In this document: in pieces, positions 15,789-24,645 of the stretch
How the letters are laid out: the number at the start of each line of letters is the position of its first letter
Numbering within the stretch: the first letter of the stretch is position 1
Source of the DNA: Aphanocapsa lilacina HA4352-LM1
GTDB taxonomy: Bacteria > Cyanobacteriota > Cyanobacteriia > Gloeobacterales > Gloeobacteraceae
DNA: 40,402 bases
Direction: 5' to 3'
NCBI GenBank assembly: GCA_019359725.1
Contig: JAHHGR010000042.1
Span: 1 to 40,402 of the forward strand
The notes under the pieces: generated by a model
The model's database searches: none
The model's input: only the letters and a program-made list of their open reading frames with translations
What the model was told of the DNA's origin: nothing
Translations under genes and position numbers: made by a program

Positions 15789-16059
15789 GGGCGCTGTCGT
15801 CGAAATAGTTGGTCTGGTAGACCTCGATGTGGCTGAAAAGCGTCGTCACGAACGCAAAGAGCAAAAACGGCAGCGAGACGACGATAATCAGCCCGATGGC
15901 TCCGAGGGCCAGTACCGGTGAACTCCCCATCAGCGACAGTGATAGCGCCAGGATGACGAAGATGCCGATGAGCCACACGACGACCTGGCCGTAGATATCC
16001 CCAAAGGTCAGCGTGCATACAAGTCGATACTTTTTGGTGAATTTGTCCAGGCCGTTCAT
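15751..16059 (-). CDS. Small membrane protein, two helices
   Basis: A 102-residue protein not recognised as a named family. Two strong hydrophobic segments (about 26-47 and 50-75) are flanked by a charged N-terminus (MNGLDKFTKKYR) and a polar C-terminus (ALKTKAYSRSDSN). The upstream sequence carries AAGGAGG a suitable distance from the ATG. Its 3' end overlaps the end of the PHP gene on the other strand. Confidence 0.65.
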   Translation of the reverse strand: MNGLDKFTKKYRLVCTLTFGDIYGQVVVWLIGIFVILALSLSLMGSSPVLALGAIGLIIVVSLPFLLFAFVTTLFSHIEVYQTNYFDDSALKTKAYSRSDSN

Positions 16060-16164
16060 ATTGCGTCCCTCCGCCTTCCTTCGAGGAATTCAACGAATAC
16101 ATAAATTGTAGTGAGCTTCTCGAAGGCGTTGAGAATTATTGCGATATATTTCAGCGGTCAGGCT

Positions 16165-16755
16165 CTAAAATGGCAGCCGCTTCGTCAGGTTGGCGTGGTT
16201 CTGGGCGCGCAGGTATTCGACGAAGCTGAGCAGTTCCTCGTCACTCAGTTCATTGCGGCTGCGCTTGCCGTAGGTCTGTACCAGATGGTTGCGGCCGGCC
16301 TTAGCGTCCATGTCGATAGCCGACATCAAGCTCAGGCTCTCAGTCATCAGCGCGTCGCGGTCGAACGGTTCGCCCGCCGCCTCCGGGGGTTCCTCCTCGA
16401 AAGGGGCGGCCGGCTCGATGTCGGGTTCCGGGTAGAGTGGGCCGCTGTTGTCGAACAGTCCCGGCCGAGCAGCCGGGGGAGGGGCGGGCGCCGGGGGAGC
16501 GGGCGCCGGTACGACTGCGAGCAGTCGGCCCGACTCCAGACCGGCGAAGGCGCAGGCGCGCAAAATCGCCTGCTCCTCGGCGCGCCCGACGTCCGCAATG
16601 TTTTCGCAAGGGGCGTGGGCGCTAAATTCCTGGTCTGCGAGCACCAGGGTCGCCCGCACCACCAACCTGTCACCCAGGGCCGCGACTTCGGTGCGCAGGG
16701 CGCGCAGGGCCGATTGGCGAGCTTTATCCAAAACCGTCTTTAGTGCCACATCCAT
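16165..16755 (-). CDS. Uncharacterised protein with Pro/Ala linker and conserved C-terminal helical motif
   Basis: A 196-residue protein. The N-terminal domain (1-80) contains RLVVRATLVLADQEFSAHAP and GRAEEQAILRACAFAG. A Pro/Ala-rich linker (82-100) and an acidic stretch (105-128) follow. The end (NHLVQTYGKRSRNELSDEELLSFVEYLR) recalls a motif I have seen at the C-terminus of cyanobacterial hypothetical proteins. The N-terminal half faintly resembles single-strand annealing proteins of the Rad52 type, but not convincingly. No function is claimed. Confidence 0.6.
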   Translation of the reverse strand: MDVALKTVLDKARQSALRALRTEVAALGDRLVVRATLVLADQEFSAHAPCENIADVGRAEEQAILRACAFAGLESGRLLAVVPAPAPPAPAPPPAARPGLFDNSGPLYPEPDIEPAAPFEEEPPEAAGEPFDRDALMTESLSLMSAIDMDAKAGRNHLVQTYGKRSRNELSDEELLSFVEYLRAQNHANLTKRLPF

Positions 16756-16802
16756 ACGATAGATCCCGACTTCGCGCTAGCCGTAGTTTAGAGCACCGGC
16801 CG

Positions 16803-17168
16803 CTAGGAAAGCCAGCGTGCAATCAGATTACGCATTTGATCGACCGGCGAGAGCGCGGGCAGGTCCGCCCGGCGCACCTCGGCAAGCACGCGATTGCCCA
16901 AGGGCGTCAGCCGAAAGCGATCGGTGATGCCCTGGCCATCTACTTCGCGGCGCACCACCCCGACTCGAAAAAGCCACATCAGTTCATCTTCGGCGGCACC
17001 CTCAGAAAGGGGCTGCCGGGTCAGGCCACCTTCATGGGCGCGCTCACCGGCAAACTCGGCCACCGCGAGGCTGCGCTTGGCCATCGAAGCAAGCCCCGCC
17101 GCTTCAATCGCCCCAAGGCGCACCGCTCGCACCGCCCGTTCGACTATCTGAAGGTCGAGATCCACCAA
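16803..17168 (-). CDS. Npun_F0494-like conserved cyanobacterial protein (winged-helix-like)
   Basis: A 121-residue protein. The core LTRQPLSEGAAEDELMWLFRVGVVRREVDGQGITDRFRLTPLGNRVL looks like a winged-helix end and resembles the cyanobacterial family called Npun_F0494; this is recalled and was not searched. A DNA-binding or adaptor role would be a guess. The start is TTG 17168 or GTG 17165. AGGAG lies eight bases before the GTG, which favours it. It is divergent from the small membrane ORF at 17218. Confidence 0.65.
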   Translation of the reverse strand: MVDLDLQIVERAVRAVRLGAIEAAGLASMAKRSLAVAEFAGERAHEGGLTRQPLSEGAAEDELMWLFRVGVVRREVDGQGITDRFRLTPLGNRVLAEVRRADLPALSPVDQMRNLIARWLS

Positions 17169-17217
17169 TCGCTCTCCTAACCCATCCGTCGTGCCGAATC
17201 TTTGTTAATGTAAAGTT

Positions 17218-17391
17218 ATGTTAACCACAGTGATTATAGCAGTGTTGTTGTTGGGGTGGGCCATCCACCTGGTCGAGCGGGGCTGGCGGCAGCGGGAGGA
17301 GGACCTGGTGCTCGCGGGCGGCCTGGTCGTTCTGACTGCCGGAGCCGTATTGCTGGTTTACTCATTGATCTCACGTTTGTTCGCCCTCTAG
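17218..17391 (+). CDS. Candidate 57-residue membrane protein upstream of the atp operon
   Basis: ATG at 17218 to TAG at 17391. The product begins MLTTVIIAVLLLGWAIHLV and has two hydrophobic helices (about 2-18 and 33-53) joined by a charged loop containing RGWRQREEDL, a hairpin topology. No close ribosome site is visible, so translation is uncertain. The inverted repeat CGGGCA/TGCCCG (17393-17413) begins two bases after the stop and could be its terminator. Not recognised as a known family. Confidence 0.45.
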   Translation: MLTTVIIAVLLLGWAIHLVERGWRQREEDLVLAGGLVVLTAGAVLLVYSLISRLFAL

Positions 17392-17486
17392 TCGGGCACC
17401 GAGCGAATGCCCGGCATTGGGAATGCACAACTTTTGTCGACTAAGCAAAAATTCCTACTGAATCTTAAGGTTTGTTGCGCAGCCTA

Positions 17487-17495
17487 TGGTATAGT
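17487..17495 (+). promoter_or_regulatory. Extended -10 promoter of the ATP synthase operon
   Basis: TGGTATAGT matches the extended -10 consensus (TG-n-TATAnT), 47 bases before the atpI start at 17543. No convincing -35 box lies at standard spacing, which is acceptable for extended -10 promoters. It is the only good candidate in 17414-17542. Confidence 0.5.
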
Positions 17496-17542
17496 GAAGC
17501 CGAAAACCTGTTTTCGCAGCCGATCTGGTTCAGCGGGGGAAG

Positions 17543-17947
17543 ATGTTGAGCGAATCGCCGGCCGAGGGATCCCAACCGACAGTGGTGGGTGATTCCATGG
17601 CAGACTACCACGCGCTGGGGCGGCGCATATACCTGACAGTTGTTGTCATAGCTGCTTTTGTCTTCGTGGTGGTGCTTTTCGCTTATTCATTGAATACGGC
17701 CTTGAGTTACCTTCTAGGTGCCGGCGGTGGTCTGCTGTACTTTCGGATGCTCGATCGCAGCATCCAGGGCATCGGCGCAGACAATCGCCGACTGGGGGGG
17801 CCGGCGCGCGTCGGGCTTTTCGCCGTCTTGATGGTGGTGGCAGTCAAGTCCGGAACTCTCGAAATTTTGCCGACTTTTTTTGGTTTTTTGACCATCAAGG
17901 CGGCGATCCTAGTCGATACTTTGCGGACGTTGTTCGGTGACGTTTAG
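17543..17947 (+). CDS. atpI: ATP synthase protein I (assembly factor)
   Basis: A 134-residue membrane protein of the AtpI/UncI family, which helps assemble the c-ring and may move Mg2+. It has four hydrophobic segments; the pattern SLNTALSYLLGAGGGLLYFRMLDRSIQGIG is typical of cyanobacterial AtpI. Two starts are possible: ATG 17543 next to a G-rich GGGGGA, and ATG 17597 (MADYHALGRR), which matches the usual N-terminal length better. First gene of the atp operon. Confidence 0.88.
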   Translation: MLSESPAEGSQPTVVGDSMADYHALGRRIYLTVVVIAAFVFVVVLFAYSLNTALSYLLGAGGGLLYFRMLDRSIQGIGADNRRLGGPARVGLFAVLMVVAVKSGTLEILPTFFGFLTIKAAILVDTLRTLFGDV

Positions 17948-17974
17948 ACGGGTTGGCACTTGGAGGACGGTTGG

Positions 17975-19014
<1,040 letters not shown>

Positions 19015-19036
19015 GCCGCTGGCGGAGGGGTTGATC

Positions 19037-19561
19037 GTGGATATGCTCTTTGAGCTGGGCTGGGCCGGTCACCTGTTGCTGTTGGCGGCTGAGGAAGCGT
19101 CGGCGGTGGAAGCTGAATCGGGCGGCTTGTTCGATTTCGGCGGCACCCTGGTGCTGCAGATTGTTAACTTCCTGTTGTTGATGACCATCTTGAGCGCGGT
19201 CTTCTATGGGCCGATCTCCAGGGTGATCGAGGAGCGCAGCGAGTACATCCGCTCGAACGCCGGTAGCGCCCAGCGCCGCTTCGACGAGGCCAAGGCCCTC
19301 GCCGATCAGTACGAGCAGGAGCTGCGCACCACCCGCCTGGAGGCGCAGCAGGTGATCACGGCGGCGGAAGCCGAGGCGCAGAAGATCCGCGCTCAGCAGC
19401 TTGCCGAAGCCCAAAGAGAAGCCCAGGAGCGCATCGCGCAGGCCCAGGCCGATCTGGACAGGCAGAAGCAGGTGGCTTTGGCCAGCCTGTCGGGGGAGGT
19501 GGAGGCGATCAGCCGCACCCTCAGTGAGAAGTTGTTGAGCGATTCGGCCAGGAGGTTCTGA
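19037..19561 (+). CDS. atpG: ATP synthase F0 subunit b' (peripheral stalk)
   Basis: About 174 residues with one N-terminal membrane helix (near 38-58, [19 protein letters not shown]) and a long charged coiled coil, the plant/cyanobacterial b' form. GTG 19037 is chosen because GGAGG lies eight bases upstream; ATG 19043 is also possible. An upstream in-frame ATG lies within atpE and is unlikely. The TGA shares its A with the atpF ATG (19561), which gives coupled translation and a 1:1 pair with subunit b. Confidence 0.95.
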   Translation: MDMLFELGWAGHLLLLAAEEASAVEAESGGLFDFGGTLVLQIVNFLLLMTILSAVFYGPISRVIEERSEYIRSNAGSAQRRFDEAKALADQYEQELRTTRLEAQQVITAAEAEAQKIRAQQLAEAQREAQERIAQAQADLDRQKQVALASLSGEVEAISRTLSEKLLSDSARRF

Positions 19562-20088
19562 TGGATTGGATGCCGCTGGTTCTAGCTGCCGAGGAGGCCG
19601 AAAGCCGTGGGTTCAGCCTCAATCTGAACCTGCTTGAGACCAACATCATCAACATCGCCATTGTGCTGGGGTTGCTCATCTTCCTGGCGCGCGGCTACTT
19701 TGGCCGCGTGCTGGGCGAGCGCAAGAGCGAGATCGAAAACGGCATCCGCGAGGTCGAAAACCGCGGCCGTCAGGCGGAGCAGGAACTGGCGACCGCCCGC
19801 CAGAACCTCTCCCAGGCCCAGGTTCAGGCCCAGCAGATCCTCGCTTCTGCCCGCACCAACGCCGAGCGGGTGCGTGCCCAGGTTCTCGATCAAGCCCAGA
19901 TCGATATTGCCCGGGTGCGCGAGACGGTCGATCAAGACCTGCGCAACGAGCAGCAGCGCATTCTCACCCAGGTGCGCCTCAAAGTGGTGGGCGACGCCCT
20001 CGCCCGCCTGCGCGAGCGCCTGCCCGGCGAACTCGACGAGGCCACCCAGCGCCGCCTGCTCGATCGCAGCATCCAATTACTGGACTAG
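19561..20088 (+). CDS. atpF: ATP synthase F0 subunit b (peripheral stalk)
   Basis: A 175-residue protein with a membrane helix at about 29-44 (NIINIAIVLGLLIFLA), then an Arg/Glu/Gln-rich coiled coil to the end. It pairs with b' to hold the alpha/beta head. GGAGG precedes the start. The b-type N-terminus (SLNLNLLETNIINIAIV) distinguishes it from b'. Confidence 0.96.
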   Translation: MDWMPLVLAAEEAESRGFSLNLNLLETNIINIAIVLGLLIFLARGYFGRVLGERKSEIENGIREVENRGRQAEQELATARQNLSQAQVQAQQILASARTNAERVRAQVLDQAQIDIARVRETVDQDLRNEQQRILTQVRLKVVGDALARLRERLPGELDEATQRRLLDRSIQLLD

Positions 20089-20091
20089 ACC

Positions 20092-20649
20092 ATGCAGCAA
20101 GGCAAAGACAGCGAACAGATAGCCCAGCGCTACGCCGAGGCACTCAAAGAACTCGCCCTTAGCGAGACGGGTCTATTAGAGCAATTCGGCAACGACACCG
20201 ACGGAATCCTCCAGGTGATGGAGGAGTTTCCCGATTTCGAGCGCTTCCTGGTAGTGCCCGTCATTGCGATGGTGGACAAGAAGCGCCTGCTGGTCGAAGC
20301 CTTCGGCGGCAAGGTGCATCCCTACATGCTCAACTTTTTGCAGTTGATGGTAGACCGGCGGCGGATTGCACTTTTGCGCCCCGTCTGCGCGAGCTACCAG
20401 CGCATCTTGCGCGAACTGCAGCAGACGACCCTGGCGGAGGTAATCTCGGCGGTGCCCCTGAGTGAAGAGCAGGCGAGCGCTCTCATCGAGCGCATTCGTC
20501 GGCGCACCGCAGCGGTGCGCGTCGAGTTGCGCCGGCGCGTCGATCCAGAACTCCTGGGCGGCATGATCATCAAGATTGGCGACGAGGTGATCGACGCCAG
20601 TCTGCGCGGCCAGCTGCGCAAGCTTACCTTGCAGCTCACGCTTTCTTGA
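20092..20649 (+). CDS. atpH: ATP synthase F1 subunit delta
   Basis: A 185-residue OSCP/delta subunit linking the peripheral stalk to alpha. The N-terminal six-helix domain includes [14 protein letters not shown], and the C-terminal signature is [36 protein letters not shown]. Starts three bases after atpF. Confidence 0.97.
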   Translation: MQQGKDSEQIAQRYAEALKELALSETGLLEQFGNDTDGILQVMEEFPDFERFLVVPVIAMVDKKRLLVEAFGGKVHPYMLNFLQLMVDRRRIALLRPVCASYQRILRELQQTTLAEVISAVPLSEEQASALIERIRRRTAAVRVELRRRVDPELLGGMIIKIGDEVIDASLRGQLRKLTLQLTLS

Positions 20650-20665
20650 AAATCCAGAGGTAGCC

Positions 20666-22207
20666 ATGTTCACGATTCGCCCCGACGAAATCAGCTCCGT
20701 CATCCGCGATCAAATACAGAAGTACAATACCGAACTACAGGTGACCAACGTCGGCACGGTGCTGCAGGTTGGCGACGGCATCGCCCGCGTCTACGGTCTT
20801 GAAAAGTGCATGGCCTCCGAACTGCTCGAATTCGAGGACGGCACGATCGGCATCGCCCTCAACCTCGAAGAGGACAACGTCGGCGCGGTGCTGATGGGCG
20901 CGGGCCGCACGATCGAAGAAGGCTCCACCGTGCGCGCCACCGGCCGCATCGCTTCGATTCCGGTGGGACCGGCCTTCCTGGGCCGGGTCGTCAATGCCCT
21001 GGCCATCCCCATCGACGGCAAGGGTGACATCGTCGGCAGCGAAACCCGCCTGCTCGAATCGCCTGCCCCCGGCATCATCAAGCGCAAATCGGTCTATGAG
21101 CCCCTGGCGACGGGCATCACCGCCATCGACGCGATGATTCCGATTGGCCGCGGCCAGCGCGAGCTGATTATCGGCGACCGCCAGACCGGCAAGACGACGA
21201 TCGCCATCGACACTATCCTCAACCAGAAGGGTAAAGGCGTCGTCTGCGTCTACGTCGCCATCGGCCAAAAAGCTTCTACCGTGGCCCAGATCGTCGAGGT
21301 GCTGCGCGCGCGCGGCGCCCTCGAGTACACGATCATCGTCGCCGCCAACGCCAACGAACCTGCCGCCCTGCAGTACCTGGCGCCTTATACCGGTTGCACC
21401 CTGGGCGAGTACGTTATGTACAACGGCCTCACCCTGCCGGGCTCGGACAAAAAGATCAACGCCGCTCTGCTGGTCTACGACGATCTCTCCAAGCAGGCGG
21501 TGGCCTACCGCCAGATGTCGCTGCTGTTGCGTCGGCCGCCGGGCCGCGAAGCTTATCCGGGCGATGTATTCTATTTGCACTCGCGCTTGCTTGAGCGCGC
21601 CGCCAAACTGAGCCCCGATCTGGGCGAAGGTTCGCTCACCGCCCTGCCGATCATCGAGACCCAGGCGGGCGATGTCTCGGCCTACATCCCCACCAATGTC
21701 ATCTCGATCACCGACGGCCAGATCTTTCTTGATTCGGGTCTGTTCAACTCGGGACTGCGACCGGCTATCGACGCGGGCATCTCGGTCTCGCGGGTGGGTG
21801 GTGCCGCCCAGACCAAGGCGATGAAAAAAGTAGCCGGCAAACTGCGCCTCGATCTGGCCCAGTTCAGCGAACTGGAGGCCTTTTCGCAGTTTGCCTCCGA
21901 CCTCGATAAGGCCACCCAGGCCCAGCTTGCCCGCGGTCTGCGACTGCGCGAAATCCTCAAGCAGCCGCAGTACTCGCCCCTGTCGGTCGCCCAGCAGGTG
22001 GCGATTATCTATGCCGCTACCAACGGCTACCTCGACGACATCGACGTCAAAGGCGTCCAGTCCTTCAAGCAGCAGTTCCTCAACTATCTCGATTCCAGCG
22101 TGTCTGAGTACGGCCAGGAAATCGAGACCACCAAAGCCCTCACCGACAAAGCGGTGGACCTGCTCAAAAAGGCGCTCAACGACTTCAAGACGACCATCAA
22201 GAAGTAG
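20666..22207 (+). CDS. atpA: ATP synthase F1 subunit alpha
   Basis: A 513-residue non-catalytic nucleotide-binding subunit. The Walker A sequence GDRQTGKT is at 170-177. The family signature [17 protein letters not shown] and the conserved tail around [20 protein letters not shown] are present. GAGG precedes the ATG. It is the last gene of the operon here. In most cyanobacteria the gamma gene follows at once, but here a terminator follows instead. Confidence 0.98.
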   Translation: MFTIRPDEISSVIRDQIQKYNTELQVTNVGTVLQVGDGIARVYGLEKCMASELLEFEDGTIGIALNLEEDNVGAVLMGAGRTIEEGSTVRATGRIASIPVGPAFLGRVVNALAIPIDGKGDIVGSETRLLESPAPGIIKRKSVYEPLATGITAIDAMIPIGRGQRELIIGDRQTGKTTIAIDTILNQKGKGVVCVYVAIGQKASTVAQIVEVLRARGALEYTIIVAANANEPAALQYLAPYTGCTLGEYVMYNGLTLPGSDKKINAALLVYDDLSKQAVAYRQMSLLLRRPPGREAYPGDVFYLHSRLLERAAKLSPDLGEGSLTALPIIETQAGDVSAYIPTNVISITDGQIFLDSGLFNSGLRPAIDAGISVSRVGGAAQTKAMKKVAGKLRLDLAQFSELEAFSQFASDLDKATQAQLARGLRLREILKQPQYSPLSVAQQVAIIYAATNGYLDDIDVKGVQSFKQQFLNYLDSSVSEYGQEIETTKALTDKAVDLLKKALNDFKTTIKK

Positions 22208-22232
22208 GCGCAGATTTCGTTCAACCTCATTG

Positions 22233-22260
22233 GGCGCGCGCTTCGGCTGCGCGCCTTTTT
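22233..22260 (+). terminator. Intrinsic terminator of the atp operon
   Basis: GGCGCGC (22233-22239) pairs with GCGCGCC (22249-22255) around a TTCGG-containing loop, followed by TTTTT. It lies 25 bases after the atpA stop and closes the operon. Confidence 0.9.
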
Positions 22261-22271
22261 CTTAGGAACGA

Positions 22272-24007
22272 TTGTGCGCGGGGATCAGCAAAAGGTATGG
22301 TTCCTATGCCGCCCGAAAAAAGAACTTTGTGGAAATTTTGCACAGACGCAATCGTCAAACTCGTCATCCGTTTCTATCGCCTCCGGGTGCACTGTGGCTG
22401 GGTGCTGCAGTGGTGGCCGTCTGCCTCGGAGGGCCGCAGCAGGCGGTTGCTCGGGGAGTGGCAACCGAGCGCCGTCCGGTCGAAACCCGTCGGGTTGCTC
22501 CCTACACCGCCGCAGTGGGCGAGCCTGTCAGCCGGCCGATGTTGCGGCCGACGCCAGTCAAGCGTTTTTTGACCCCGCTGGAGGAGCGCGCCTTCGCCAA
22601 GTACAAGCAACGGGTCCGCTCGGCCGCGGGGGCCCCCGCGGCCGATGAAATCCTCTCGCCCGAGCCGCTTGCAGCTTTGGGAACCTCCTTCGTCGGCCTC
22701 GACAAACCCGGCTCGGTCAACAACGATCTGGCCCTCGACCCACCCGACCCGATCGGTGCCAAAAGCGGCGACACGGTCCTGGAGGCGACCAACAGCGCCA
22801 TCGCCCTCTACACCGAGAGCGGCAACCTTTTTCAAAGTAAGGACTTGAATTCCTTTTTCGGGGCGCCCTACGCGGGCGGTTCCCTGGAGGGAGTGCTCTT
22901 TGATCCGAAAGTGTATTACGACCGCAACTCGGCCAACCCGCGCTACTACGCGGTGGCATTGCAGACGGACTTTTTGCGGTTTTCGACGATTTGGCTTGCT
23001 GTCTCCCGCAGCCCGGAGCCGGTCACTCTGGAGGCTGCCGACTGGTGCTTCTACCCGCTTGAGGGCGAATACAAAAACGCCTGGGCGGATTATCCGGGCC
23101 TTGGGGCAGGAGCGGACAGCCTGGTGTTGAGTGCCAATCAATTTACTTACTCGGGGGGATTATTCTCCTACGCCGTGGTGCGCGTCCTCGATAAACTGGC
23201 AGCGGCAAACAACGCTGCGGCTTGTCCGAGTGTTCCTGTCTCCACTTTTCAAGCCTCCGATACCTTTGACGATTTCAATGCCTTTACGTTGCAGCCCGCC
23301 CAGCACTATACCAGCCCCAGCAGCCAGACGGGCTTCACCAATCCGGCGTACTTGCTGAGCACCGTCTACGGCTTCTCGGACACCTACTATGTGTGGCAGG
23401 TAATGTGGCAAGCGGTTCTCCGACCCTGCGCTCGCTGGCCATAGGCGGCGCTGTGCCCTTCGACATTCCCCCCGACGCCCCGCAACCCGGGGGCGGCACA
23501 TTGCTCAGCACCGGCGACAACCGCCTGCTGCAGACCGCCGCCCAAGGCGACGTGCTGTGGGGGACCCACGCTACCCTCTGCACCGTGGGCAGCGTCACCC
23601 AGTCGTGCGCGCGCGTCGTGCGGGTGGGGGTGGGCCAGACCACCGCGGGCGAACTGACAGCCTCGCTCACCCAGCAGAGCACCCTGGCCGGGCGCAGCGG
23701 CAGCTACCTGCACCATCCGGGCATCGCCGTCACGTCCTCCGAGGCACTGGTGGTGCCGGTTTTACAAAGCAGCCCGACCAGTTTCTTGAGCACTTTCGTC
23801 GCCACGCGTAGCCCCGGTGCCCAGCGCTTCCGCGGCCTGTCGCTCACCGCCGGCACCTGCAACCAGGCGAGCAACCGCACCGGCGACTATCTGGGCGCCC
23901 AGACGGCCCCGGATCTGGCCAGTGTCTGGGTCGTGGGCGAGCGGGCCACCACGATCGCCGGTGAGTGCCAGTGGGAAACCCAGGTAGGGCAGATCACTCT
24001 GCCTTGA
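22272..24007 (+). pseudogene. Frameshifted gene for a large exported protein of unknown family
   Basis: Two frames read as one protein of about 578 residues if one base is restored near 23400. The first part (22272-23444) has a signal segment (ALWLGAAVVAVCLGG, then AVA) and a beta-rich domain with VYYDRNSANPRYYAVALQ and WADYPGLGAGADSLVLSANQF, suggesting a propeller-like fold. It runs out after YYVWQV. The other frame continues NVASGSPTLRSLAIGG and ends with paired Cys (CTVGSVTQSC, AGTCNQ, GECQW). The total length is 3n+2, as expected for a single deletion. The start is uncertain: TTG 22272 or GTG near 22329. It may be a dead gene, a variable gene or a sequence error. The function is not recognised. 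Confidence 0.7.
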
Positions 24008-24645
24008 GGCGGTTCTTTCGAATCTTGGTTCGAGATACATCACCTTGATCTGTCACATTGGGGCTTCCCAACGAAAGCACCACCTTTCAGCCCACGAAAA
24101 AATCAACGTCTCACCCGTGTTTGACAGATTAGGAATAATGTACAGCTGTCGCCTAGAGCCTTAGGACACATGAATCAAGTGCCTATGAACTTGGCCACCG
24201 TCAAAAAGTCCTAGCCTAAGTGGCGACAGCTATACAGTCCCGCCCGCCTCCACGACTCACTCAATGCACACACCGCCATCCCACCCGATGCAGGATCCGG
24301 AAAAGACCTTGGCAGAGGTATAGTAGAATACATACCATAGATGGCTGGGTCACATATAGTGATTCCCGCAGAGAGTAGCGATACTAAAACGACTATGACA
24401 GGCAGCAATGCCAGGTTGTAGTCGTGGAGGAGTTCTCTATACTCGATGTCTTGGCAGAACTGAGTCTGGGTCGGTAAGGGCAATGATGCTTGGGCAGATT
24501 TGCCTTCTGCGCCAAGTCCACCAACTTGGCTTTCCGGGAAATGAAGCTGCTATTGCCTTAACCAACTCGTTCCAACATTTTTTGAACATCGACGACATGG
24601 TGCTGCTTTCAGCCTCACTTCAACGTTTCGCGGAGTACAAAGCCC
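24008..24645. other. Gene-poor, AT-richer interval between two exported-protein genes
   Basis: 638 bases with visibly lower GC than the flanks. It holds the inverted repeat at 24139-24236. A short reverse-strand frame (24211-24483) contains a hydrophobic stretch (LALLPVIVVLVSLLSAGI) but has no other support. Presumably it contains the promoter of the following gene. Confidence 0.5.
24139..24236. repeat. Inverted repeat, 15-base arms
   Basis: TGTACAGCTGTCGCC (24139-24153) and GGCGACAGCTATACA (24222-24236) are reverse complements at 14 of 15 places. A second matching pair sits just inside: TAGGAC near 24162 and GTCCTA near 24208. The 98-base span could be a MITE-like remnant or a transcript hairpin. 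Confidence 0.5.

Noticed and set aside
24211-24483. Reverse-strand frame with a hydrophobic segment
   Set aside because: No ribosome site, no family resemblance after the hydrophobic part, and it overlaps the inverted-repeat region. Kept only as a note.
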